Positions 45,601 to 54,211 of a stretch of DNA of 64,000 bases are shown here, one piece after another. The stretch's first letter is position 1. Every line of letters starts with the position of its first letter. The translations under genes were made by a program, and so were the position numbers. The stretch lies in the NCBI RefSeq assembly GCF_900114035.1, contig NZ_FORP01000014.1, positions 1 to 64,000 on the forward strand. Reading direction: 5' to 3'. The notes under the pieces are model-generated. The model did no database searches. It was not told the DNA's origin and saw only the letters and a program-made list of their open reading frames with translations. The stretch comes from Amycolatopsis sacchari. Lineage in GTDB: Bacteria; Actinomycetota; Actinomycetes; Mycobacteriales; Pseudonocardiaceae.

Positions 45601-48600
45601 ACGGAACGTTCGCCGCTGACGACGGAAGGTCCGTCGATCCGGATCCCGGCCCTGTTCGTCAACATCCAGGCCAAGCTGTCCGGGCTCGTCAACGCCCGCG
45701 GTTCCAGCCTGTCCGCCGAGACGTCCCACGGCCGCAAGACCAAGCTCACCGAGACGAACGTCGACTCGCGCACCGGCGACCACAGCGCCACCTACAAGAT
45801 CACCGTGCACAGCCCCGGCCGCTGGCCGTGGAGCGGGAGCACGCCGCGCTTCGCCTACGTCGACGTCCCGCTCAAGCTCGCCTGGCCCGAGTCCAAAGCG
45901 GACAAACTACCTGAGGAAACCCTGCCCTGGCACGGGAACGACCGCATCGAGCACGCGCGGTTCACCGGCCTCGGCGACGTCTACCGGCACGTGGAACGCC
46001 AGGTCGGCTTCAAGGCCAACGACCCCGAGACAGGCGAGTTCCGCACGTGGCTGGATTCCCTGGACCACAACCTGTTCGGCAAGGTCGAGCAACGCACCTT
46101 CCGCTTCGCCGGGCACTCGCGCCCCACCACCGTCTCCGTCGGCATCGGGCACGCCGCCAAGTCCTTCACGGACGGCCGCACCGAGGGGTCCGTCGAACGC
46201 AGCCACGAAGCCACCGGCAAGATCACCGTCACCCAGTCCCAGACCCGCAAACGCGGTGGCGGTGGCCAGATCGTCGCCGGGGACATCATCGGGCCCACCG
46301 GGGGTTCCGCCGGCCCGACGGGCAGCCGCACCGCCGCGACCAAGACCGAGGCCACCACCGTCGACGAGCACGGCCGCACCACCGAACGCTCCTACGAGGG
46401 CCCGCTCGACAAGCACCACGTCGAACTCACGTACCTCGTGCGCACCGACAAGGGCAGCCACGCCAAGACCGGTCCCGCCGACGAGGTACCCGGCACCGCG
46501 ACCGTCTGGACCCGCCCGGACGCCCCTGACAGCGGCACGGCGAGCCCCGAGGTGCGGCACGCGGCCGACCGCGTCGACGCCGAGTACTCCCTGCCGAAGC
46601 TCACCGCCGACGACATCGCCGGGCGCACGATGAGCAGGTTGTCGCTGCTGGGCCACGTGCCGGGCAAGGAACTGCCGCGCCTGACCGAGCGCCTGCGCAC
46701 CTTCCTGCAGGACCACGCCCGCGACATCGCCCGCGGCGGCGCCCGGTTCCCGCTCAGCAGCCTGTACCCCGGCGCGCCGGACGTGTTCGTGCACGGCGAC
46801 CTGAACACCGGCAACGGCGTCGCGCTGCACGGGGAGAAGGGCGGCGGCGGGAAGCTGTCGTTGTCCCACGAGGACACCACGACCACCACCAGGACCACCG
46901 AAACCTCCGCCGGGATCACGGGAAGTGGTTACGGCCACGGGAATTACGGCTACAGCGGCGTCACGGGCGAATGGAGCCGGGGCCGCAGCGAGACCGAAAA
47001 GCACGGCAGCGGCCACGAGCAGGCCTTCCCCGACGGGGAACGCGCGAGCTACCGCTACCCCGGCAAGTTCGAGGTACGGATCGGCGGCCGCTGGTCCTCG
47101 CCGAGCGAACCGCAGAGCTGGCACGGCGACGGCACCGAACACGTCACCACGATCGACGGGCACGTCGACGTCACGACGGGACGCCCGCCGGCGACGAGCT
47201 TCGAGCACACCACCGGGGCCACCCCGGAGCCGAAATGGCACGAGGGCAGCACGCCGCCGAAACCGAAGCGCGCCGGGAACCTGCCGGCTGGCTCGGAGCT
47301 CGAATCGCTCCGTCCCGTGCCCAAGCTGCCGGAGACGGCCGCCAAGCTGCTCGACTCGCCGCGCTGGTCACGGTGGCGCGAGGTGCTGAGCCGTCCCTTC
47401 ACCGGATCGCGTCCGGCCAATGTGGACGAACATCGCAGCTCGCAGAACGTCCGCGAGGCGGGCAAACCCGACGAGCGGACGGCCGCGCTCGACGCCCTCG
47501 AGACCTTCACCGGGATCGACGCCCGCATGGCCCGGTTCGAGCGCGCCGCCCTCTACCACGACAGCGTTCGCCTGCAGACGGACAACACCGGTGGCCTCTT
47601 CGGCTCGCGGGACATCTCCGCGCGGCTGGACCTGTCCACCACTCTCGGCGAACCGCGGATCGTCGGACGGGACGACCAGCACACGTTCAAGGACGAGGGT
47701 TACACATCCAGCGAACACGGCCAGGGTCAGCAGTCCTCGACCACCGGCAAGGTCAGCGTGGGCGGTGGCACGTTCCGGCCCGCGCAGCCTTGGCTCTCCG
47801 TCGGCCCGCAGGCGCAGGTCTCCGCGGGCAAGGGGAAGGGCAGCGGCGCCGACACCGCCACCGGCGCCAAGGGGACCCAGGGTGGCAGCCACGTCGAGCG
47901 CGGGTACCTGGTCAGCTTCGACACCACGCACGAGCTGCGGGGTTCGGTCAAGCACACGTGGCAGGACGTGCTCGGTCTGCGGCACCGCGACGGGAGCGGG
48001 CAGCGCAACGGCTGGGTCACCGTGCCCGACGGCGCCCGCGTGTGGGTGCCGGCGAGCGAGATCCACCACATCGGCAAGCTCGCCGACGAAGATCTGTCCA
48101 AACTGGACCCGGCCGACGCCGAGCACTACCGGAAGCACCAGGAACCACAGCCGGAACCGCAACCCGAACCCGAACGCACCCCGCCGCCACGCGCACCGGA
48201 GAACGTCGGCCGCGGCAGCGGCACCGTCGACCTGTACCGGCCGGAGGCGGTCAAGGAGTTCCTCGACCAGGTCGAGCACCACTTCCAGGACTGGGTGGGC
48301 GAACACGGCTCCGCGCACAACGTCACCGAACGCGGGCGGAGCAAGTTCAGCGAGCTGAACGACACGTTCGTGCACCACGTGCTCGGCGCGTTCGCCGATC
48401 GGCAGTCGTTCAAGGGCCTGGTGCGGGAAATGCTCAACGGCGGCCGCCCGGTGTTCCTGCACGGGGACACGCCGTTCGGCAAGGTCGAGCAGATGGTCGT
48501 GCTGCGCGCGTCGCTGGACGAAGGGCAGTTCCACCGACATCTGTCCACAGCGGACACCAAGGATGCGTTGGAGGGAACCGGTTCGACGGTCAACAAGGCC

Positions 48601-51600
48601 ACGTCGAGCAAGCAGGCCGGTGCGTCGGTGACGTTCGGCTCGGCGATGGGTACGCGCGGAAACCCCGGCGGCATGCAGATACTCGGGCCCACCGCGACGT
48701 ACAAGTCCGAGCGCGGCATCGAGTCCGGTGTGGTTGAGACCACCAAGACCACGAGCAGCGGCAAGGGCCCGCAGGTGCAGTACCTGCACGGCCTTACCGT
48801 GCACATGGACGTCTACCCGTACGCGCGCCCCGGCACGTACACGAAACTGTTGCCGGGCGCGGACGGCTGGGCGGGCCCGAAGGTCAGCGAGCCCTGGACG
48901 GCGAGCTTCGACCTCCCCGGCGCGGTGCGGTCCACCGTGCCGCTCAGCGAGACCATCCCCGCGCACGAGCAGATCACGCCGCCGGTCGAGACCGCACCCG
49001 GCTCGTGGCACACCGACCAGCGCGCGAAGGGCGGCCCGCTCGGCTTCTCGCCGGACGCGAAGGTGCACGTGCGGCCGTTCGCGGCGCCGAAGCTGCACCA
49101 GGCGCTGGACCGGCTGATCCGGGGCGGTGACGGCGAAAAGCCGCGCCCCGGCCTGCACCCGCAGGAAGGGCACCGGCTGCGCAACGCGCAGAGCCTGCAG
49201 CAACGGCGCACGCACCTGAAGGACGCCGTCGCCGGCGGGCACGAGATCACCTTCGACCGCGGTCCGCTGAGCAAGGTCAAGGTCACCGCGGACCTCACGC
49301 GGCGCGAGCTGCTCGGCCCGGTCAAGGACGGTGCGCTGGAGACCAAGGGCGACACGACCCGCACGACGAAGTCGACCAGCGAGCGGAAGCTGACCGCCGG
49401 GTTCACGGGCAGCGTGGACTTCCGCGCCCCGAACATCGACCAGACGAGCCCACGACCGACGGCGGGTGTCGTCGAGGCGACCCGCACCCCGTGGAACGCG
49501 GGGAGCAAGCTGACGAACAAGATCGAGAGCAAGCAGGAGGTCCCGGAGAGCAAGGCCGAGACCTACCTGGTGCGGGCGGTCCCGCGCTGGCACGTCACGC
49601 CCACGTACCGCGGCAAGCACGTGCCGGAGGAGTGGAACACGTTGCTGCGCACGGGGCCCGACGAGCCGGTGCTGCTGGAGGTGGACCGTCAGGGCCTGGA
49701 GGACCTCGGCCTGCACGTCCCGGCGGAGCACCACGGGCCGCTCAGCCGTCCCGAAGAACCCCGCGAGCAGGCGGTGGGGCGCGACGACCGGGTGTGCAAG
49801 TCCGACCCGGTGGACGTGGCGACCGGGGAGATGGTGTTGCAGCAGACCGATCTCACGCTGCCGCACGGGCTGGTGCTGGACCGCACGCACGTGTCGTCCT
49901 ACCGGGCGGGCCGGTGGTTCGGTCCGTCGTGGTCGTCCACAGTGGACCAGCGGCTGGAGATCGGCGACGGCGAAGCGGTGTACGTCGCCGAAGACGGCCG
50001 GGTCCTGGTCTACCCGCTGCCGACGGGTGATGAGCCCGCACTGCCGGTCGAGGGACCGCGCTGGCCGCTGCACCTGCTGCCGGACGGCGGATACCTGCTC
50101 GACCGCGAGACGCAGGCGCTGGTGTTCACCTACCTCGGCGCATGGGTGGAGCGCCGCGACGCCTCCGGTGTGCTGCGCGTCGAGTACGACCAGGCAGGCG
50201 CGCCCGCGTCGTTGACGCATTCCGCGGGCACCACGGTCACTCTGCATCGCGAAGGCGACCGGATCGTGGAGCTGAAGATGGGCGACGTCGTCGTGCTGCG
50301 GTACGGCTACGACATGCGGGGGCGGCTGATCCACGTCGTCAACTCCTCCGGCCTGCCCGTGGTGTTCGACTACGACGACGCCGACCGGATCACCGGCTGG
50401 CAGAACCGCTCCGGCCGCTGGTACCGCTACGTCTACGACGAGGACGGCCGCTGCGTGCGGACCCTCGGCGACGGCGGCTACTCCGACGGCGCCTTCGCCT
50501 ACGACCGCAACCTCACCGCGTACACCGACGCGCTCGGCAACGTGAGCTACACCGAGCGCAACGACGCCAACCAGGTCGTGCGGGAGATCGACCCGCTCGG
50601 CGGCCAGACCGTGTTCCGCTGGGACCGCTACGACCGGCTGCTGTCGCGCACCGATCCGCTGGGCCGCACGACAGCCTTCGAGTACGACGACGCCGGCGAG
50701 CTGACCGGAATCGTGCGCCCGGACGGCAGCCGCGTCGCCGTGACGGAAGGCGAGGACGGGGCGCTGGAGCTGACCGCTGACGACGGGCAGCGCGTCTGGC
50801 GGGGCCGTTACGAAGGCGATCCGCTGCGCCAGCCGGTCGGCGTCGCCGAGGCCCCCGCCGACGCCGAGCTCACCGGTGTCCCGGAGCACGCGCCGGACGT
50901 CCTCGGCCGCACCGAACACGACCAGTTCGGCCGCCCGAGGTCGCGCACCGACGCGTACGGCGAGGTCACGTGGGAGTGGACCGTCGAGGGCAACCTGTTG
51001 TCCCGCGGGCGGCCCGGTGGTGGACGCGAACGCTGGCGTTACGACGCTGACGGCAACGAGGTCGAGTACGTCGACCCGATGGGCCGGGTCAGCCGCACCA
51101 CGTACGGCATGTTCGGCCTCCCGCTCACCACCACCGCGCCGGACGGTTCCGTCACCACGTACACCTACGACCGTGAACTCCGGCTCGTGTCGGTCACGAC
51201 CGCGGGCGGGCTGCAGTGGCGTTACGACTACGACGCCGCGGGCCGGATGGTCGCCCAGACCGATTACGACGGCCGCACCACGCGGTACGCCTATGACGCC
51301 GCGGGCCAGCTGGTGCAGGTGCTGACCCCGGCGGGCCAGACGCTCCGGTACGAGTACGACCTGCTGGGCAACGTCGTCGCGAGGCACACGCCCGAGGGCA
51401 CGACCCGCTACACCTACGATCCGCTCGGCCGGCTGCTCACCGCCACCGCGCCGGATTGCGCGCTGCGGATCGTGCGCGACGAGCGTGGCGACGTCCTCCA
51501 GCAGATCGTGGACGACCGGATCGTCACCTTCGCCTACCACGACGAGCAGCGGAGCGTCGAGCGGCGCACACCTTCGGGAGCGGTGTCGCTGTGGCACTTC

Positions 51601-53811
51601 GGGCCCGACGGCGAACCCGCGATGCTCGCCACCGGCAGCCACGTGCTGGGCTTCAGCCACGACGAACGCGGCATGGAGACCGAGCGCCGCGTCGACGGCG
51701 TCGCCGTGCTGGGGCAGGCACACGACGCGGCGGGCGCGATGACCGTGCAGGACGTCTACGGCCCGGAAACCTTCACCCGCCGGGAGTTCGAGTACTTCGC
51801 CGACGGACGCCTCGCCGCCGTGCGCGACGACGAACTCGGTCCCACGGAGTTCCAGCTCGACCGCACGGGACGGGTCGCGGAGGTCCGCGGCCCCGGCGGC
51901 GCGGAGAGCTACCGCTACGACGACCTGGGCAACGTCACGTTCGCCGGCTACCAGAACTTCGCCGACCAGCGGCGGTTCGCGGGCACGGCACTGCTCGGGA
52001 AGTTCACCTACGACGCGTGCGGGCGCGTGGTGGAGCGCGTCGAGGGCGGGCGGCGTTGGCGCTACACCTGGAACTCGCTCGACCAGCTGACCACTGTGGA
52101 CACTCCCGATGGGCAGCGGTGGCACTACCGCTACGACCCGCTCGGCCGCCGCATCGCCAAGCAGCGCATCGCCGAGGGCCGGGTCGCCGAGCAGATCCTG
52201 TTCACCTGGGACGGGCCGACGCTCGTCGAGGCGGAGCTGCGGCTGCCCGATGGCACCCGGCGTGTGCGGACTTGGGACTACCACCCCGACACCGGGAAGC
52301 CGGTGGCGCAGCGGGAGTCCGCGGACGAGGAGCGGTTCCGCGTCGTCGTCACGGACCTGGTCGGCACGCCGGTGCTGCTCACCGACGAGGCGGGCCGGAT
52401 CACGTGGCGCAGCCGCGAGACGCTGTGGGGCGTGCCGGTCGCCGCGCCGGGCGCGGAGGACATCCCGCTGCGCTTCCCCGGGCAGTACCACGACCCCGAG
52501 AGTGGCCTGCGCTACAACGTCTTCCGCTACTACGACCCGTCGACGGCCCGGTACCTCAGCCCCGATCCGCTGGGGCTCGACCCGGCGCCCAACCCGGTGG
52601 CGTACGTGGCGAACCCGCTGCACGAACTGGACCCGCTGGGCCTTTCGGCGCCCTGCGGTGACCGCGGTCGCCGGTCGCGGCGGCAGGCTCCGCCGCTGTC
52701 GTCGCAGGCCGCGTTCAACATGATCAACAGCGGGTCACGGCACCGCACGCGCAGCGTGAGCGTCGACCGCGGCCGCTCGTCGAGCCCGCCATCGCTGACG
52801 CGGAGCGGCAGCTACCGCGAACGCACCCCGCTGCGCGTCGACAACTGGCGCGTCAGCCCGGCGCCCGACCCGTTGCCGCCCGCTCCGCCGCCGCGCACGT
52901 CGTACCCGATCGGCACGTACGGCGCGAAGGACCGCGAAGCCGAGTACCTGTCGCAGAAGTACGGCGGGCAGCTCAGCGGGGGCGCCGACGCGTTCAAGGG
53001 CGGCAAGCACTTCCAGTCCGAGCACATCGTGACCAACCAGGCACTGATCGGGCACGGCGGGGACAAGCGCGGCGCCGCGGGGGACGCGTCCCGCATCGAA
53101 AACCGCGGTCGGGCGTACTTTGAACGCACGTCGGCACACGCCGCGCACATCGGCACCGGGACGAAGGGGGAGGCCAAGGGCAAGCCGATCTACGGGGCGT
53201 CCGGGAAGGACTACCGAGCGCACCAGCAGGAGTTCCTGCGGCGCAACGACTTCTCGACCGCGTCCCAGGTCACCAGCCTCGGCTACGCGTACACGCCGAC
53301 GTACCAGCGGTCGCGTGGCCTGACGCCGGAGGGGATCGCGGCGGACGAGTCGTTCGTGCGCTCGCTGGACAACCCGAACCCGATCGAATGGATCGACGAC
53401 TCGGGCAGGCTCGCGTTCGTGCCGCCGCCCGGCCCGAAGGGGAAGGCCGAGCAGTTCCTGGCGCGGGAGGCGATGCGGACCGGGCGGCACCCGTCGCCGG
53501 GGCGGTCGATGGAGATCTACGACTACTACCTGGACAAGGATCGCGGGCTGCCCGTGGGGGACCCGCCGGTGATCCGCACGAAGGCGACGTACAAGTCGTC
53601 GTACGATCCTTCGTACTACGAGGAGGGAGAACCGTCCGACGGCGGCCGGCGCCTGCAGCGGAGCAGCCGGGCGGGTACGCCGAGGGAGCTGTACGAGCGG
53701 GACGCGTCGTTGCCGTTCCGCCCCAGCCCCAGTCCGCAACCGAACTACGAGGTCCGCGAGTCCCGCAGCGGCGGGAGCGGCAGGCACGGCAAGAAGAGGT
53801 CCCAGTTTTGA
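39670..53811 (+). CDS. Giant T7SS-associated RHS polymorphic toxin (4713 aa)
   Basis: Regions, in residues: 1-112 WXG100-like helical head; 113-155 hydrophobic (IMLIAMAAMALATVISLLAS); about 250-440 Gly/Asp-rich; 440-1150 Ser/Thr/Pro/His-rich with a 31-aa repeat; 1158-1530 a phosphoribosyltransferase-like domain (NLLVIDYTESGKSLLAAQ near 1391); 1575-1855 Asp/His/Gly-rich repeats; 1860-3345 beta-rich modules; 3379-4326 RHS shell from DPVDVATGEM through many YD repeats to RYYDPSTARYLSPDPLGL and the final DPLGL; 4326-4713 the toxin tip. RHS shells encapsulate and release a C-terminal toxin. The tip is basic, with EHIVTNQ (Glu4451-His4452) and HAAHIGTGTKG, possibly an HNH/EHHH-type nuclease, low certainty. 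It is the last but one gene of the substrate operon. Confidence 0.88.
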   Translation: MSGEDETTQLPASLQKFFKVTLGMEWPEGSEGGLRAMSGAWSEFAKELETAAAEVLVSAQGIDQAMDGVTATKAVDFLRKDLHDALTQLQDQAHEFAKMAKNAAADIQKTKIMLIAMAAMALATVISLLASLFGAFLVPSVIAAARVGLGALLKELLANIARLTAREIGQAAVQLAKDLAKYAALGAGTMGGLDLGIQGIQDWTGDRDGIDWQSVGGSAAGGAIGGAAFGGVRSAGRGVGNLIGKETKDHLGPGMRALGHLGYAGAQGGAVAASNPAINKALGGHGGAFDGILGAMGPHGGGGRGGHFGGEHAGGPSGGGVHAPDLHPDFGPGEGGDRSGGFDGGHDFDGHATGDQRGTDGDRGFGGNSTFDGTGGEGGFGDQRGTGGDRGFGGDGTFDGAGGDRGFGDQRGFDGERGAGHGFDGEQSGTGEPSTGQTPASFIPTPNGHTAYGQGNSSHSETRPTTRSGGQTDTRPTTHSTGPGRTDSRPQVTSQEDHRPGRSGSHRNDTGRPEVSHDRGDASNAHLDQHPGHTNTQHSPETTAPQRTTGDNGSTIVDNNTRGRDGSSTHTNTNPAEPGAQHGTNWPTTHAPSGPATHTSPSARHGDSSSAVSRHVDTSPDAETSRASHASPPAQHGDSSSAVSRHVDTSPNAETSPTSHASPSAQHGDSSSAALQHAATSPDAETSPASHASPPAQHGGSSSAASQHTNTSPGAETSSTSHASPPAQHSVSSSPDAQTDTPSSTHAESGPTPHAEQHSSPPPSHSAESGETPHANTSPANTHVTQTPDATSTNGSSSGHTPTTAHTNSTPGDQGASRGDGQSTTRSAPTDTTTRPVAQPTATRPITQSGGQPSTPPVDSSRPATLDTRSSVPSSAITGDSSRPSAPPPVESSRPAASAGESARPAPSSEPTRPATSTEDARAATPPPTDPARPAASAAGSTRPSTPPPVESSRPAANSAEPTRPATSTGEARPSTPPPADSTRPATSAGGSSRPSTPPPTDSTRPAASSPESPRPAPEPTRPVGSTERSSTPSTAGNQPTTDTRPAQGSQTGTSLDGSKPTESPSRPQTSTQQPERTSDTRPSRNGLPVVPPNSLANGTTTHTTAAAPERAGKSSQQTSSGVVPLSQVPETESRTGRRSGDDDPNRRNPPNNDRDPSGPPPPRSAAERIDSYRHPADAAERQLHSRLNWYWDTSGGASDTAPPRREYAPSDHVLIRQDEHTLVGLTPFMAMKWQKDHGLADAAKPDQTENVHKFLYPSNDAPRRIYDIDDVGQFRRDVASEAGKRHIEHHEQWTSAVHDLADWITEHYPPDRFSYVGLGRSPAPVMAALQAQGHHAVSVPLSKFRPGPADENSILKPVFDGDPSLTPEQREMLGAHFAEFLSGLPRDRNLLVIDYTESGKSLLAAQDYLQHQLDGLPGPKVEVHGLALHQQLEGDRLKRTVDSITGDSHSAPRRWYEWMFDGSRAAQREQFRDRFRLVSLDEDGPLGENGKAFSELVKGQRFDDFAEYGSFKLQETTPEQFPDVRPRREHPAGDPTAYDALKESIGVRDEDPFYDARSTFSEDEFHDARSTFEDDDSGRPDGDGGEPRREGTGRDSGVSDHSRDLHGDSAQERRTRDHGESRDLHGPDHGEAREQASQDSREPSRGEVQDQPSRGGGAPDHRDTREQPSGDSGNSHHGEGREPHSAPGRGQAPRDGGEPGRVGAEEQPTRDGGDRRRDGAREPRGIPERDGAQEQAYRGGDAQDQPSRDGGDRHRDGTQDQPSRDGGARDHGDTRESHGSAHHDGAQEQAPRDGGDPSRVGAEEQHSRDSGDSHHDGAQHQPSRDGENPHHDGTREPHGTPEHDGPSAPHTPNPTPPKPDPAQLAREARLARPKVEGDIDGTRIREAAAELIHDDPRLRKDETALTDLVDRAYSDPNLKKNFHTALDGGQREHLGVRGGPHVTVELVGLRKTGDETPGKTDFTTETSRVPEKRTVSTERSPLTTEGPSIRIPALFVNIQAKLSGLVNARGSSLSAETSHGRKTKLTETNVDSRTGDHSATYKITVHSPGRWPWSGSTPRFAYVDVPLKLAWPESKADKLPEETLPWHGNDRIEHARFTGLGDVYRHVERQVGFKANDPETGEFRTWLDSLDHNLFGKVEQRTFRFAGHSRPTTVSVGIGHAAKSFTDGRTEGSVERSHEATGKITVTQSQTRKRGGGGQIVAGDIIGPTGGSAGPTGSRTAATKTEATTVDEHGRTTERSYEGPLDKHHVELTYLVRTDKGSHAKTGPADEVPGTATVWTRPDAPDSGTASPEVRHAADRVDAEYSLPKLTADDIAGRTMSRLSLLGHVPGKELPRLTERLRTFLQDHARDIARGGARFPLSSLYPGAPDVFVHGDLNTGNGVALHGEKGGGGKLSLSHEDTTTTTRTTETSAGITGSGYGHGNYGYSGVTGEWSRGRSETEKHGSGHEQAFPDGERASYRYPGKFEVRIGGRWSSPSEPQSWHGDGTEHVTTIDGHVDVTTGRPPATSFEHTTGATPEPKWHEGSTPPKPKRAGNLPAGSELESLRPVPKLPETAAKLLDSPRWSRWREVLSRPFTGSRPANVDEHRSSQNVREAGKPDERTAALDALETFTGIDARMARFERAALYHDSVRLQTDNTGGLFGSRDISARLDLSTTLGEPRIVGRDDQHTFKDEGYTSSEHGQGQQSSTTGKVSVGGGTFRPAQPWLSVGPQAQVSAGKGKGSGADTATGAKGTQGGSHVERGYLVSFDTTHELRGSVKHTWQDVLGLRHRDGSGQRNGWVTVPDGARVWVPASEIHHIGKLADEDLSKLDPADAEHYRKHQEPQPEPQPEPERTPPPRAPENVGRGSGTVDLYRPEAVKEFLDQVEHHFQDWVGEHGSAHNVTERGRSKFSELNDTFVHHVLGAFADRQSFKGLVREMLNGGRPVFLHGDTPFGKVEQMVVLRASLDEGQFHRHLSTADTKDALEGTGSTVNKATSSKQAGASVTFGSAMGTRGNPGGMQILGPTATYKSERGIESGVVETTKTTSSGKGPQVQYLHGLTVHMDVYPYARPGTYTKLLPGADGWAGPKVSEPWTASFDLPGAVRSTVPLSETIPAHEQITPPVETAPGSWHTDQRAKGGPLGFSPDAKVHVRPFAAPKLHQALDRLIRGGDGEKPRPGLHPQEGHRLRNAQSLQQRRTHLKDAVAGGHEITFDRGPLSKVKVTADLTRRELLGPVKDGALETKGDTTRTTKSTSERKLTAGFTGSVDFRAPNIDQTSPRPTAGVVEATRTPWNAGSKLTNKIESKQEVPESKAETYLVRAVPRWHVTPTYRGKHVPEEWNTLLRTGPDEPVLLEVDRQGLEDLGLHVPAEHHGPLSRPEEPREQAVGRDDRVCKSDPVDVATGEMVLQQTDLTLPHGLVLDRTHVSSYRAGRWFGPSWSSTVDQRLEIGDGEAVYVAEDGRVLVYPLPTGDEPALPVEGPRWPLHLLPDGGYLLDRETQALVFTYLGAWVERRDASGVLRVEYDQAGAPASLTHSAGTTVTLHREGDRIVELKMGDVVVLRYGYDMRGRLIHVVNSSGLPVVFDYDDADRITGWQNRSGRWYRYVYDEDGRCVRTLGDGGYSDGAFAYDRNLTAYTDALGNVSYTERNDANQVVREIDPLGGQTVFRWDRYDRLLSRTDPLGRTTAFEYDDAGELTGIVRPDGSRVAVTEGEDGALELTADDGQRVWRGRYEGDPLRQPVGVAEAPADAELTGVPEHAPDVLGRTEHDQFGRPRSRTDAYGEVTWEWTVEGNLLSRGRPGGGRERWRYDADGNEVEYVDPMGRVSRTTYGMFGLPLTTTAPDGSVTTYTYDRELRLVSVTTAGGLQWRYDYDAAGRMVAQTDYDGRTTRYAYDAAGQLVQVLTPAGQTLRYEYDLLGNVVARHTPEGTTRYTYDPLGRLLTATAPDCALRIVRDERGDVLQQIVDDRIVTFAYHDEQRSVERRTPSGAVSLWHFGPDGEPAMLATGSHVLGFSHDERGMETERRVDGVAVLGQAHDAAGAMTVQDVYGPETFTRREFEYFADGRLAAVRDDELGPTEFQLDRTGRVAEVRGPGGAESYRYDDLGNVTFAGYQNFADQRRFAGTALLGKFTYDACGRVVERVEGGRRWRYTWNSLDQLTTVDTPDGQRWHYRYDPLGRRIAKQRIAEGRVAEQILFTWDGPTLVEAELRLPDGTRRVRTWDYHPDTGKPVAQRESADEERFRVVVTDLVGTPVLLTDEAGRITWRSRETLWGVPVAAPGAEDIPLRFPGQYHDPESGLRYNVFRYYDPSTARYLSPDPLGLDPAPNPVAYVANPLHELDPLGLSAPCGDRGRRSRRQAPPLSSQAAFNMINSGSRHRTRSVSVDRGRSSSPPSLTRSGSYRERTPLRVDNWRVSPAPDPLPPAPPPRTSYPIGTYGAKDREAEYLSQKYGGQLSGGADAFKGGKHFQSEHIVTNQALIGHGGDKRGAAGDASRIENRGRAYFERTSAHAAHIGTGTKGEAKGKPIYGASGKDYRAHQQEFLRRNDFSTASQVTSLGYAYTPTYQRSRGLTPEGIAADESFVRSLDNPNPIEWIDDSGRLAFVPPPGPKGKAEQFLAREAMRTGRHPSPGRSMEIYDYYLDKDRGLPVGDPPVIRTKATYKSSYDPSYYEEGEPSDGGRRLQRSSRAGTPRELYERDASLPFRPSPSPQPNYEVRESRSGGSGRHGKKRSQF
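41458..41860 (+). repeat. 93-bp coding tandem repeat in the RHS gene linker
   Basis: Four to five copies of a 31-residue unit (SHASPPAQHGDSSSAVSRH, then VDTSPNAETSPT). Copies begin at about 41551, 41644, 41737 and 41830 with exact 93-bp spacing and few changes. The earlier unit at 41458 is partial. The repeat is in frame and in an otherwise disordered region. Confidence 0.85.
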
Positions 53812-54194
53812 GTGAGTGCGTGTCCGAGGTGCCGGGCGCCGTCCCGACCGATCCGGTGGACGCCGTGCTGCGGCTGCTGGCCGACGGCAGGGCGGAGCCG
53901 CGGGACCTGCTCGAAGTGCTGCCGGGGGTGGTCTTCGGCATCGCGGTGGACGCCTCGGGCACGGCGATCGTCGAGCCCTCGCCGGACGGGCTGCCGACGG
54001 TGCTGGTCACCACCGCGCCGGGGCACCGAGAGCGGGTGGACGTCCCCGGCTGGCTGGACGCGCGCCTGGCGGACCTCGCGGCCGCACTGCCCTCCGACGG
54101 CGTGGACGTCCTCCTCAACCCCGGCGGCTCGACCTCGCGGCGCGTGAGCGCGCAGTCGGTACGCCAGGCCTGGCTCGACGCCGGGACGGAGTGA
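53808..54194 (+). CDS. Putative immunity protein (SseB-like fold) for the RHS toxin
   Basis: A 128-aa acidic protein. The start is TTG 53808 overlapping the toxin stop (TTGA), or GTG 53820; AGAGG is upstream. The pattern of an opening helix (PVDAVLRLLADG), a strand-rich middle (VFGIAVDASGTAIVEPSP, PTVLVTTAPGHRERV) and a closing VDVLLNPGGSTSRRVSAQSV resembles the SseB N-terminal fold seen in some polymorphic-toxin immunity or accessory proteins. The assignment to immunity rests mainly on position directly behind the toxin tip and on opposite charge. Confidence 0.65.
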   Translation: MSECVSEVPGAVPTDPVDAVLRLLADGRAEPRDLLEVLPGVVFGIAVDASGTAIVEPSPDGLPTVLVTTAPGHRERVDVPGWLDARLADLAAALPSDGVDVLLNPGGSTSRRVSAQSVRQAWLDAGTE

Positions 54195-54211
54195 GTTCGG
54201 CGGGGCGGGCT

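Noticed and set aside
47368-52623. A 1751-codon open frame antisense to the RHS gene
   Set aside because: High-GC codon bias leaves long antisense frames. The sequence is low-complexity (Arg/Ala/Val/His-rich), has no domains, and lies opposite clear RHS repeats.
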